Of a DNA stretch of 64,000 nucleotides, positions 1-10,164 are shown piece after piece (position 1 is the stretch's first letter; every line of letters starts with the position of its first letter). The DNA is from Oscheius dolichura (taxonomy: Eukaryota > Nematoda > Chromadorea > Rhabditida > Rhabditidae): the NCBI GenBank assembly GCA_932521035.1, contig OW051495.1:10354001-10418000 (forward strand), written 5' to 3'. Below the pieces are notes generated by a model, which was not told where the DNA came from, made no database searches, and saw only the letters and a list, made by a program, of their open reading frames with translations. The position numbers and the translations under genes were made by a program.

Positions 1-1360
1 CCATGTGGAAGCTGCGCAATACCTTCAGTGTCTATAAAATCATGATTTCTCTGGGTAGCTCTCCTTCTCTTTTCCTGAATTGCCTCCTCTTTTAGGAATC
101 TACGATATGGTGGATATTCTCGTTAATTCCTTTGTAAGCGGCTATTTTCAAATGTATGGGAGTTGTTTCTGTACCAATCCGACTCTAAATTATGTTGCTG
201 GATCATTGGGACTTGGTGAGATTTGACCAAGAGAAAGGAAAAGAAGAGAACGTTTCAGCTCTGTGGTGTGGGGAGTGTCTCTGCTGTCTGTTGCTCGTCT
301 TCAATCGGATTGTTGACCTTTTCAGCCCGAGGATACATCAAAGTGTGAGTCACTGAACATTATTTGGTAGTTACAAGGATATCTTCCCTTTTCTCAGGGG
401 AAGACAAGATATCCATCCTTGGACTTCTGTCCTCCGTTTCGTTTTTAACAGAGTAAACGAATTGGCGAGCCGTATTCAGTCTGTTCGATTGATCTTTAAA
501 GTTGTACTTCCGTTCTCTATTGATGTCTAATTAATCCAGAAAATAGAATCTAGTATTAATATTAAATTTGGGAAGAATTGGAGGATTTACAGGAAGGGTA
601 ATCTCTACCGTAGTCCTCTGCCCTTTCCCCTGACTACATTCTATTCTATTTCACTTGCGTCAGAATCCCCTTATTTCTTCAGCTCTTCGGTGGCTCGAAG
701 ATGAATGTTTGGCTCTTGCTGCCCTTCCTCTACTGTCTCTACTTCCTCCTCTTCACTAATCCCGTCCTCTTCAATTCCGCCTTCAATGGCTGGTTCTTCT
801 CTCCCTTTATCGCCAACACAGCGGAGGAGATGGCCATGGTATCAATACATGGGAAAAGATAAAGAACTTCCATCTTATAGTTCACCAATTATCCCCATGC
901 TTTTAACAATGTCGCCGTGGTCGCGACCACTTGTGTCTTCTACATCCTCCTCTGCATTGTGGTCATTATAAAATACGGCAAAATGGGAAATATTGGAAAT
1001 GTACAGAAGATGGTAGGACCTTTCCCATTTCAGACCCTAAAAATCATTTCAGTGTATAATCCAGTCGATTTTGGTGTGTACAGCCAACTTCGAAGCCTCC
1101 ATGGTCTATGTCTACGTGCAATTCTTCCCCTCGACTGATTGGCTCCTTCTCATCGGACATCTAGGATGGCAACTGGCTAATGGTTCGTCTAGAGACAACA
1201 AAAAGATCCGAATATTTCAGGAATACCTGCTTTTGTCTACCTAATCTTCAACAAAACAGTCCGTGGCCTGGTTCTGGAATCCATCGGGCTGAAGAAACCC
1301 GAACAACGGGCACCTATCGGCTCATCGGCTACGAATCATGGAACCATGAGCATCCTTTAG
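1..1360 (+). CDS. srt-class serpentine chemoreceptor (5' end outside window)
   Basis: Seven in-phase exons: <1-54, 96-215, 259-344, 683-838, 881-1012, 1053-1182 and 1221-1360 (TAG). The joined product is about 272 aa and starts inside the protein, so the N-terminus lies left of the window. Signatures of the nematode Srt family (7TM_GPCR_Srt) run in order: YDMVDILVNSFVSG with a CTNPTLNY segment, LWCGECLCC followed by LVFNRIVDLF, YFLLFTNPVLFNS, FTNYPHAFNN before TM5, QSILVC before TM6, and WQLANG-GIPAFVYLIFNKTVR at TM7. Introns are 37-45 nt except the third (338 nt). Predicted to be a chemosensory GPCR in sensory neurons. Class assignment is from family motifs I recognise; no ligand can be inferred. 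Confidence 0.85.
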
Positions 1361-1974
1361 ATCTCCTCCTCTTTTTGATATTATTTTATTTTCTTTGTTT
1401 CAATGTTTACTATCGCATAAATAAGTATAATTCTCTGTATAATTACTCCTTCCTGAAATAACTCGAGGTGATACCTTGTTAGTTGTCTTTATTTCCTTTA
1501 ATCTTTATGAACCATCTGAATAGCTTTCGATACGTTTTGGGATAAGATAAAGGTGATTGACTGTACCACCACTCCTTTCGTTCCATTAGAGCCTAATCGG
1601 CTCTTATCATTCTTTAGATATAGGCTATGAACGGACAAAATGGCCGTCAAAAGCCACCAAAGAAAGGACATGCAGTCAAGGAATCCTCTAGTTTATTGTT
1701 GTTGATAAGAGATAGCTATATAACTATGACAAATTGATATCCAAATAAAGCTGTTGTTTTTTTATCTTTGAAACAGACTTGCCAAAATAAATTCGACACA
1801 AAAATCAAAGGAGGGAATGAGAAATGCCTTTGCCAACTCCTCAACTCGTCGCGCTGTTTACGAGTCACCACCATTTGAACGTATTCCAATTTTTCTCATT
1901 TCTTTTCTTTTCTATTTCAATTCGTTGATTTCTATTAATTTTAGTCACATCAACAATGTGAATCGATTTAGGTA
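1361..1974. other. intergenic, AT-rich
   Basis: Downstream of the srt gene and upstream of arp-11. I see no open reading frame with coding character. A possible polyadenylation signal (AATAAA-like, around 1418-1424) could serve the srt gene. Confidence 0.5.
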
Positions 1975-3652
1975 ATGAGCAGTGTGTATTCAAGAAGCAA
2001 CACAGCAAGAAGATCCATTTCTAATCTTCAAGTCACTTCAACAACTCTTTCTCATACAGTTAATAGCTTAGATGACACAAAAGCAGCTGTAGTTATCGAA
2101 ATTGGTAGAAAACTAACAAAGCAAGTTGCGCTCTTATTGTTTTTACATTTTTCTTTAGATGTGGTTATTCTGGTGAATTTTTACCTCGCATAATCTGTCG
2201 AACTGAATATTATGATGAAAACTGTACACTACGGCGTGATTTTCTTGATGGCTATGAAAATGGCAAGAAACCTAATCTAAATTCACTTCTCCGATTTTTC
2301 AAATATCTATTTTACAAGTCCGTTCAATTACAGCTTGCCTTATTTATTAATTTTCAGTCATCTGTTGGTGGAGCCTCGAGATCGAAGAATTATTATTGTA
2401 GAAAGCATTCTTTACCCGACGGAATTTCGTAAATCTCTGTGCACGGCAAGTGTCAACGTGTGTTTTTCACTGTTTTATATTTGCAGGTCTTATTAGAGAA
2501 ATTGGATGTTCCTTCAATTATGTTTATTCCTAGCAATCTATGTGCTACTTTCCCTTTCAATACAAATAATGCATTAGTCGTTGATATTGGTTATAAGGAA
2601 ACTGTTGCGACACCGGTAAGAATTTTATTGTTTTGTAGTCAATTTCTTCTAGGTAGCAGAAGGAATTACAATGTTAATCAATAGTGAAATTACGGCCGTT
2701 GCTTCATGTGGCTTAGAAGATCGTCTCGCTGAACTACTTTTCGAGCATGGATCAATTAAAGGCTCTGATGGTGAACCCCGTCCAATTTATAAGGAAGAAG
2801 TAGCTAGAATGAGGGTATTTTTAATTTTATCTGCAGATTTCAAAATATATTTTAGGAAATGAATATCCTGGAAGACGTTTGTGCACGACATTTATTTTGC
2901 ACAACAAGAGAGAGAGGATTGAATATTCAAACTGTAAGATTTTATTATTTTCCTGCTCAACTTTTATTTTTAGAATGGTATTAGGGCAGAATTAAATCCA
3001 AAAGTAAGTGATATTCATATTGCTTTTGGAAGTCAGACTGTAATTGTCCCCGGTTTTGTTAGGTTCGTTGACTCCTAGTTTATAATAGCCTTTTCCTTTC
3101 AGAGAAGCAGCCTGTGAGATTCTTTTTTCTAACGAGTCTGAAAATGAACCAGCACTTCCCCATCTAATTTTTTCCGTTGTTACCAAAGTAAGCAAAGATT
3201 TCATTCTCCTTTTATTTGTAATTCCAGTTATCAATAGATCTCCGTAAACGAATGTTCTCAGGACTACTGCTAACCGGTGGCCTTTCAATGATGGGTGGAC
3301 TTTTATCGCGATTACAGGTTTATTTCTGCTTTTCTTCAATTCGTATAGTATTTGTTTTAGGAAGAACTAAAAGCTATGGGTGAAGAAAAGCAACAAAAGG
3401 CAGCCGATACCATTAAATTTTTCCGCTTTAAAGATGAGAGAACAGAATTGTATGTTAACTGGCTAGGAGGTTAGTTTCTTTTCTTTTTCTTTTAGTTTTG
3501 CATTTCCAGGAAGCATGTTTGCATCAATGCGTGAAGCTCTTCCCTGCCGCTCAATTTCTCGCCAACAATGGATAGATGACAAGATTCTCCCCGATTGGAC
3601 TGATTTTGTACAACATTCTATTCCCTGTGGGCGTACGGATATGCAAGGTTAA
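1975..3652 (+). CDS. arp-11: actin-related protein 10/11, dynactin pointed-end subunit
   Basis: Eleven in-phase exons: 1975-2120, 2159-2317, 2358-2445, 2487-2615, 2653-2814, 2856-2933, 2974-3062, 3103-3187, 3228-3317, 3361-3469 and 3510-3652 (TAA), giving 425 aa. The actin fold is visible as the first phosphate loop region (VVIEIGRKLTKCGYSGEFLPR), the second (ALVVDIGYKET), the LLTGGLSMMGGLLSRL motif, and a C-terminal WLGGSMFASM segment (actin's WIGGSI position). Length and these divergent motifs match ACTR10/Arp11, which caps the dynactin Arp1 filament and supports dynein cargo transport in the cytoplasm. Two introns (starting at 2121 and 2446) use GC donors with the GCAAGT consensus. A GT donor at either place breaks the frame. 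The 3' end is convergent with the gene at 3729-4636, 76 bp away. Confidence 0.9.
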
Positions 3653-3728
3653 ACTTTGTATTGTAAATTTTTTTTAGTAAAACATATTTATACCAGTTTC
3701 TTTATATTCACAGATACTGCGACCGCTA

Positions 3729-4636
3729 TTATGCATTGAAAACCTCCGACTTGGCAGGTTTCATTTTATTTTGAGGGGTGGTGCCGACTGATTTGAGGAA
3801 ATGAATAAGACCACCCAAATAAGCCGGTGTGAGGATCATTGACAGTGTGCCCATTGAGCGAATAAGATATATCACATCACGAAGTAACCCGTAAGCATTA
3901 AAAAATGGCACCTGAAACGTTGTAGTCTAATTTTATGGGAGTTTTATACCTGTGCCAATATAGATAATACTATTGCAAAGTAGTGCGCTCCTTTCAGACC
4001 TAGAAAAGCGAGAGGGTGTGACGGATCCGCAAAAAGATCCACTGAACCAAGCAGAACCCTTTCCTATAAATATATGATACTCTTTTTTTTTAAATCAAAG
4101 AACAGCTTGCCTGCGTTGTCAGCTTCCTTCCGATATTGCGCTTATCGGCCCAAATAAATATTAGTAGAGTAAAATGAGAAAGCAAAAGCAGAAGGGAGAT
4201 CTCAGCATTGGCTATCTTTCCATACATACTACACATGATATCAAGGCAGAGCAATACGCTGCATATGACCATTTGTTCAGCTGGTGTGAGGAAAGTTTCT
4301 AAATTTCTTTCTCTTTCCTTCTTATTTAAATTTTCACCAGGTTTATGAACAGTGATAACATGTTCAAGTAAACAGATCAGCGTAGCTAATGATATGAGAA
4401 GACATTTTGAATCTATGGCTTGTGAACCTGAATAATTAGTTTTTTTTTCGACTGGAAGATAACTTACCCGAAGTTGAAACCAGAAAATTAATTACCGTCC
4501 AATGGATGCAGAGCAATCCTCTGGTTGTTTTATAAAAGAAAGGGCATACTTTGAGCGAGCAACCAACAATGACAAGCAACAGACCCGCACATACTAGTGA
4601 CACCATTACATAGCTAAAATAGCATTTATTACTCAT
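3729..4636 (-). CDS. uncharacterised multi-pass membrane protein
   Basis: Five in-phase exons read from the minus strand: 4468-4636 (ATG), 4338-4427, 4111-4280, 3950-4063 and 3729-3911 (TAA), giving 241 aa. I do not recognise the family. Hydrophobic segments lie near residues 7-27, 42-56, 62-78, 88-103, 107-125, 170-183 and 205-220, with an N-terminal segment reading VMVSLVCAGLLLVIVG. The pattern suggests five to seven membrane passes and a lysine-rich tail. The third intron begins with GC (at 4110) after CAG. A downstream GT would produce an immediate stop, so the GC donor is the consistent choice. Convergent with arp-11. Confidence 0.65.
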
Positions 4637-5929
4637 TTTTTAGATGACAAAGAATTCAACAAGGGGGAAGAAAAGTTCTATAAAAAGCCTAAAATTGGTT
4701 CGTTGCTCTTCCAAGGATTCATCAAACAGGAGAGATGCCATAATTATTGAGGCTGCTATTTGAATAAATTCCTCTCATAGCAAATAATAGACGAATAATA
4801 ATCAGCTGCCACCAAAAAAAATGAAAAAGAGGAGTGGGTCAAGGGGAGAGAGAGAAATAACACCAGAGATTATTTACCATTCTTTTGCCTCGCCGATTCG
4901 AATTTCAAGGTAAACAGTCGTTATCAAAATATGGGGAGGACGAGGACATTTCGGAGATGTGGGGGAAATAAATCAAAATGGCAACTTTTTTCTCCCTTGA
5001 CTAAACCAATAGAATACAACAAATGACATCCGTTCGCGGCTCTCCTGGTCTCAATGAACATGCAACAGCAACTGGCAGTCAACAATCAAAGCTGCCTATC
5101 TATCATAGGCAGGGGGAGTCCGTAAAATTGAATCTCAGAAGCTATAAGCTGGCTGCCGGCCGATGAGTGATATCATAGCCCCCGTCGAGTGGACCGCGGA
5201 CCAGTTTTGCTTATGTGGGGGTGGATTCTGGCGCAAAAGTGAAAGAACATGACGCGTACGAACGGAGGACAAAGGGAGGGAAGGGGGGAGCAATTAGTAA
5301 AAAGAGGGGGAGACTGTTAATATCGAAAAGATCGGTGTGAGGAGGGGGGTCTTTCCTGCGCATGGCTAAACAAACATGGCCGACACGTGGCTCCCCGTCG
5401 GATGAGTACAAAGGGGGGCTAGCTGTCGCCCCGCTCAAAGGGGAAGAAGCAGCCGAAGCATTTGATTAGGAAAGAAAAGACGACGACGAGAGACTTTAAG
5501 TGTGCTGTGCTGGATATTGATCTCACGTGGTGGAGATCTCTCGCTATGGGGGCGGAAGGTGAAAGGATCATCCCTTCGGAGAGAGACTGGGGGTCAGTTA
5601 GTGCGTGTTGATAGCAGGTTGAGTCAAGGGCGGCATAAGTTCCTAAAGGGCCGAGCACGGGGGGGACCCTCTTCTTTGCCTTATGATTCAATTTCCCTCC
5701 ATGGCGGCTTGGACAAATAAAGACGGCGGCTGATAAGAGCCTGCAGGTGTTATAATCTCCGGGAAGAGAAATAGACTACAAGGGGCTTCCCTGGCAGCAC
5801 GAAAAAAACAAGAAGGAATCTCCAGAAGATCTGAATTGAAGAGTAGTTTCTGAATGATTTATTAGGCAGCTCGTAATCTAATTAGGAATTCCAGAATCGA
5901 AACAGTTGGAGCAGAAATTGAGTGTGGCT
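4637..5929. other. intergenic
   Basis: About 1.3 kb. Overlapping open frames on both strands at 5211-5720 are low in coding character and lack splice context or family resemblance. No confident gene seen. Confidence 0.4.
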
Positions 5930-6214
5930 TCAGTTCCCGTCGTTGAAGGCATGACTGCCACAGCCCTTACATCCCTGTCCTCCAAAGATGGGCTCAAACT
6001 GTCTTCAGCTGTGCTTCAGTCAGCGAGGGATAATCTCCATCACAGCGGTAGATGGCCACGCAGTTTCCATTTGTCCGGCTGGTGTAGGCATTGTAGGTGG
6101 TGTCGTCAGTGAATCAAGCGAAGGCTCCACGGCAGACATCTCCCATATCCTTGTCGCAGCGTCCGCTTCCATGACAGTGGCCACCAGAAGAAGAAGACAG
6201 AAGAAGGTTCGCAT
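5930..6214 (-). pseudogene. decayed Cys-rich secreted protein gene
   Basis: Reading the minus strand from ATG at 6214, a signal-peptide-like start (MRTFFCLLLLVATV) is followed in the same frame by an uninformative 64-aa product. A different frame of the same DNA reads as a natural Cys-containing secreted segment (CDKDMGDVCRGAFA, then NGNCVAIYRCDGDYPSLTEA), interrupted by a TGA. The first frame then resumes with FGGQGCKGCGSHAFNDGN and a stop at 5930-5932. There is no room for introns between the pieces. The simplest reading is a pseudogene with two frameshifts and one nonsense codon. Sequencing error is the alternative. No family assigned. Confidence 0.5.
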
Positions 6215-6472
6215 TTTTTGTGCTGTCTTCTGCCTGGGAGAGACAAGCTTTTACAGTCGGCCTGTTTACTTGAATTATTGTAAATATTACGAGGTTTGAT
6301 CAGTGAGGGCAGTTTTTATATATTCTAATGCTCTCAAATTGTTTGGGTGGGTAAAAATAAAACGAAAAGTGTACGATTGTGATCGGATACTGAAAACCAT
6401 AGCGATCACTTTTATAATAGCCATACCATACTTGAACTAGCATGCTTCTAGGTGGACCTTTCAATACTAGAG

Positions 6473-6745
6473 TCAAAAAATGAAGATGTTGTCTATTGTA
6501 CCGGAGACTGCATATAAAAAATGTTTCTCTAGTTCAATCTTTTCCTTTCTAAAGAATAAGCGATGAATCTCTGTATCAAGCTGCCCAAAAGAATATAAAG
6601 TGCCATTTTTTCGATAATGTTGATAAAATAAAGACAAAAAAAGCTCATACCTCGCATGTGGACGCATCTAATTCATTAATTAATGCGAAAATGAGGCTAT
6701 TGAAACATTGATGACACACCTTCCTATATACCAGGGTACACGTCG
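6473..6745 (-). pseudogene. duplicated 3' fragment of the neighbouring BTB-family gene
   Basis: The stretch around 6663-6745 is nearly the same as 7080-7145 (shared TAATTCATTAATTAATGC core and flanks). On the minus strand it reads VCHQCFNSLIFALINELD, matching HQCFNSFFFALINGLD in the tail of the gene at 7046-7869. A GT donor follows and a later frame ends at 6473. No BTB core is present. It looks like a truncated tandem copy. Confidence 0.5.
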
Positions 6746-7045
6746 CAATTTCACAACTTTCTTTGGAAGTATTTATTTTGAATAAAGAAAAGGAAATAAA
6801 TATTATAAGGTCCTTTACACTGTTACATTCTAAAGCTTCTGCAACATTACTTGTTAGTAAAGATATCTATAAAAAATGACAAAGTCGAGAATGTAGGGAT
6901 AATTTTTAAGGTTATCTTACGAAGTTTAAGATCACGTGTTTCATATTATCCTGAGAATAAGTATTGGGAAATCGCGCCTTGCCAGCATAATCGAACCAAC
7001 TCGTGCAAAGTGACCTTGGATATGTTTTCTAAAATTTCAAACGTT

Positions 7046-7869
7046 TTAACACAATAAGAACGATACCTTGTAGTTTGATATATCTAATCCATTAATTAAT
7101 GCAAAAAAGAAGCTATTGAAGCATTGATGGCACTCCTCCCTACTACAGCGGTTGATATCATTATTAATAACGGTTCCAAAATAATTTTTGACTGGGCAAG
7201 TTATGTTGAAGCGGTCAGCAATGTTGAGAATTTCTGTGGTATCTTTCCAAAAGGCTAAAAATATTTAAAAACACATAAGTAAACCGAATGTCTTACTGTA
7301 AAAGAATGATTCATATGATGGAATAAAGCGTGTACCGCTAGATGATTTAAAGAATTTTCTCACATCTTTCTTATTGGTGAATCCGTCATCGTCATCAATC
7401 ACAGTAAGTTTGTAATGCCTTTCTTTTCGCTTCATGAAAGATAGTTTTAAAACCATAGGAACTTACAGTTAAAAAACCACGACTACAAAATGGAAACTGT
7501 AAAAAGCAAGGGGTATCGCTCATCTTGCCAGTGTAAATAATCTCCAGAATTCTTCTGAAATTGTCGACGGAAACATTGTTGATTGTAATTCGATTTTGCT
7601 TGCTCTGCAACATAGTCAATATATTTGTATTTTAAAAAAGCATACATCTACGAATTCTCCATAGAACATTGCTTTGAAAACATCAGAACTAGAAGCAAGA
7701 AACTGGAAAAGGCAATAGAACATATTACAGAAACCAAGCTAACCATTTTATGTGCTATAAACTCCTGTTCCTCAACCACAAGCGTAACATCAGAAAGAGA
7801 CTTGTCGCCGAAAATAATAGGGTCAGGCTTGCTTTGTTCACAAAGCACCACATGTGGAGCACGCTTCAT
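7046..7869 (-). CDS. BTB-domain protein with an embedded MATH-like segment
   Basis: In-phase exons on the minus strand: 7744-7869 (ATG), 7646-7702, 7467-7604, 7297-7429 and 7046-7254 (TAA), giving 220 aa. Exons 1-3 carry a BTB fold: SDVTLVVEEQEFIAHKM, LASSSDVFKAMFYGEFV and ILEIIYTGKMSD. Exon 4 reads YKLTVIDDDDGFTNKKDV..FKSSSGTRFIPSYESFF, which resembles the C-terminal half of a nematode MATH domain. Exon 5 returns to a BTB-like tail (ILNIADRFNITC). In known MATH-BTB substrate adaptors for CUL-3 ligases the MATH domain precedes BTB, so this order is odd. The acceptor before exon 4 (GAAG) is weak. An AG acceptor lies five bases upstream of the ATG, consistent with trans-splicing. The gene could be a real adaptor or a scrambled pseudogene. 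Confidence 0.5.
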
Positions 7870-9026
7870 TTATGCTGTAAAATATAATGAAACTTTAGAG
7901 AAATTGCAAAAAACAGCCAAGTGAAAAACTAGCAAGACATGACAAAATAACAAATGCGGTCACTGTATATTTGTACATACATACATATGTATGTATATAC
8001 ATCTGTGTTACATTTAGAAAGCATGATCTCCATTACAAAACAGCTCGATAGGATCGGAAGATTTGTTTTTGAGAAGCAGCTCTAAAATTTGAGTTTCCGA
8101 GTTTGAATGCTCAAAATTCTTTGATCACGTATTATTTTCAATAATTCCAATAATTGCGTCTCGTTTGTTTTTTCCCTCTTCCTGGCTCCACACAGCTCGC
8201 TGAGCTTGGCACCTCAAAGGTCTAAAATGATTAAAATGGTCCCGCAGCGACCACATGCCAATTTTTCATATATACGTTTCTACACATTTTCATGTGTTTT
8301 CGATGTTTTATTCGGTCTTATCAACCCCAAATTACTATAAAGCAAATGAGAACAACATAAAATAACGTAGAATTGAAGCGTAATGGAATATCAGTGAATT
8401 TTTGTTCCGAAATAACCCAAAAATAACTTTTTTTTTCATGATATTCTTCCGTCGATAACTTAAAATGCTCCCCATAATGAGACTAATTCATTGCAGTAAA
8501 AACGGAAAAGATCGGATGTCACAGTTTTGAGAAAGAAATTTTCAAAGATTTTGGCTGATTTTTCAAAAAATCGACGTTGAATGAAAACGGGCGTAAACGG
8601 CGGACAAAACGCGTTTTTAGTATTGGGGGGGGGGGGGGGGAGGGTGCGTTTTCTTTCCAATAGCACACTTTCACTACCCGTAAAAATTACTTCCGAATCT
8701 TTCGAACATGCTTGATCCAATGCAGTTTACAGAAAAAAGTAAAAATATGTGGTTTTTGCATGCTGAGTGCGACAAAGTTGTATTTGCCGAAGAGCAAAAA
8801 TTGCGATGGTCCCGGCGCGCTCACTGTCGCGCCGACCTTTCTTCTTCCGCGGCGAGCTATGTTCAATGCAGTTACAGAGCCTATTTTTCTTCTATTTCTT
8901 TATTACAATGGCTAATAAAATCAAATACACTACTTGAACTTTGTATATGTTTATTCGAAGCAATTAAACAACAAGAAAATAGTTTAAAGCAAAGCATTTC
9001 CGTCTTCTTTGAAGACTCGTTTGATT
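7870..9026. other. intergenic with microsatellite, poly-G tract and hairpin
   Basis: Contains a TACA/TGTA microsatellite with dyad symmetry near 7973-8003, an uninterrupted G run of about 15 bases near 8626-8640, and a GC-rich hairpin at about 8810-8839 (GGTCCCGGCGCG pairing with CGCGCCGACC). Open frames at 8460-9076 lack coding character. No gene supported. Confidence 0.5.
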
Positions 9027-9619
9027 TTAGGCCTTGCCGTTGGTTTCCTTTGCCGGGGAAGGAGAAGCTTGTGTAGAATTGCCAGGGCTTGTCACTACTT
9101 TGATTGGAATGGAACGAGCAGGCGATGATTCCTTAAAAAATATTCATTTACTGTTTTTTTTTCTTCGAGAAAGGTTACCTTTGGCTTGGGGGGAAGAGCG
9201 ACAATAGACAAGACGCCCTCAGAGGTCAGATTAGATGTGACGGCCTCGGGTTGAACTTGTGGGGGCAGGGCGAATTTTCGGATGAAGCTGCGAGTGATCT
9301 GCCCCAATTCGTCCGTCTTCTCCGGGGTTGTTCCCTCGATTATGATCTGTTGTCCAATAACAGAGACCTGAAATGGGACTGATTCATAAAAACGGCCGGC
9401 TGGAAGTACCTTCAAGTCCTCGGGGGAGTACTCCCTGACATCGAGGGTGGCTTGGAATGAATCGTCGGTTGTCTTCAAGCTGGCCGCGGAAGACGTGGTG
9501 AATCCCGAAGGGAAAGAAGAGAAAGAGGCCTGAAACATGGAAAGATAGCCTACTGTAGAAGAAGGAAATAGCTTTTTGTGACTCACAAATTCAGAGAAAA
9601 GCGATCGTCTGGATGGCAT
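9027..9619 (-). CDS. small heat-shock protein (alpha-crystallin/HSP20 family)
   Basis: Four in-phase exons: 9587-9619 (ATG), 9410-9529, 9179-9367 and 9027-9131 (TAA), giving 148 aa. The alpha-crystallin domain spans about residues 35-115. It begins with FQATLDVREYSPEDLK, continues VSVIGQQIIIEGTTPEK and the R-rich ITRSFIRKFALPP strand, and ends with LTSEGVLSIVALPPKPK. A Ser/Pro-rich tail follows, with an IPI motif (ARSIPIKV) like the I-x-I oligomerisation motif. ATP-independent chaperone of the cytosol by family. The first exon is only 11 codons. A second start-like exon lies upstream at 10057-10164, so an alternative longer N-terminus is possible. Confidence 0.85.
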
Positions 9620-10056
9620 GTCTCTCCCAAAAAAGACGAGCGAGATAGCCCGAGATGTCTAGGGGGGCGTGACCAAAAAATAGGCCCCCTCCCCTAGTAA
9701 ATTTTCGTCGGAGCAATTATGTTGACAAGACACAGTGATAGCCCGCCGTTTAACAGGAGTCACATTCCCGCTCGCCTATCCCTTCCCAGGGTCAATTACT
9801 CAAGAAATTTCACCAGGACACTTCCCAGTGGCCATAGGAAGTCGGGTAAATACTCCTATTCCCTTCAGGACTTCCTTAGGGATACCTTTTAACTTCCTTT
9901 CCCATAAAAATAGTCTCAGGATACCCAGATAAGGGGAGATTCCCTATGGATACTGTAACAAGTGGGGTGGTCTCACCACGGAGTATTCAAAAGTATCGGA
10001 AGGTCTTCCAAGCTGCCCATGGCCATTAAAATGGGAGAAAAACTGACCGGGAGAAC

Positions 10057-10164
10057 ATGATGAGTGGTGAAAGGAATGGAAGTCAGCCGGACACGAGGCA
10101 CCTCCTCGACGACCTTCTTCTCGTAGGTTCTGTTGTAGGAGGAACTGTGGTTGTAGGTCGACAT
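10057..10164 (-). CDS. possible upstream first exon, 36 codons
   Basis: Minus-strand ATG at 10164 follows an AG acceptor (TTTTTTCAG plus two bases), as in trans-splicing. It encodes MSTYNHSSSYNRTYEKK, VVEEVPRVRLTSIPFTTHH, then meets a GT donor at 10056. The Ser/Tyr-rich N-terminus followed by a charged stretch would suit a small heat-shock protein N-terminal region. It may be an alternative first exon of the gene at 9027-9619, but I could not find an in-phase acceptor that joins it convincingly. Confidence 0.4.

Noticed and set aside
5211..5720. Overlapping open frames on both strands
   Set aside because: Conflicting frames, no signal peptide, no splice context and no homology that I can see.
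8460..9076. Open frames around the poly-G tract, including a 122-codon plus frame
   Set aside because: Low coding character; one depends on the G run, which encodes a proline string on the minus strand.
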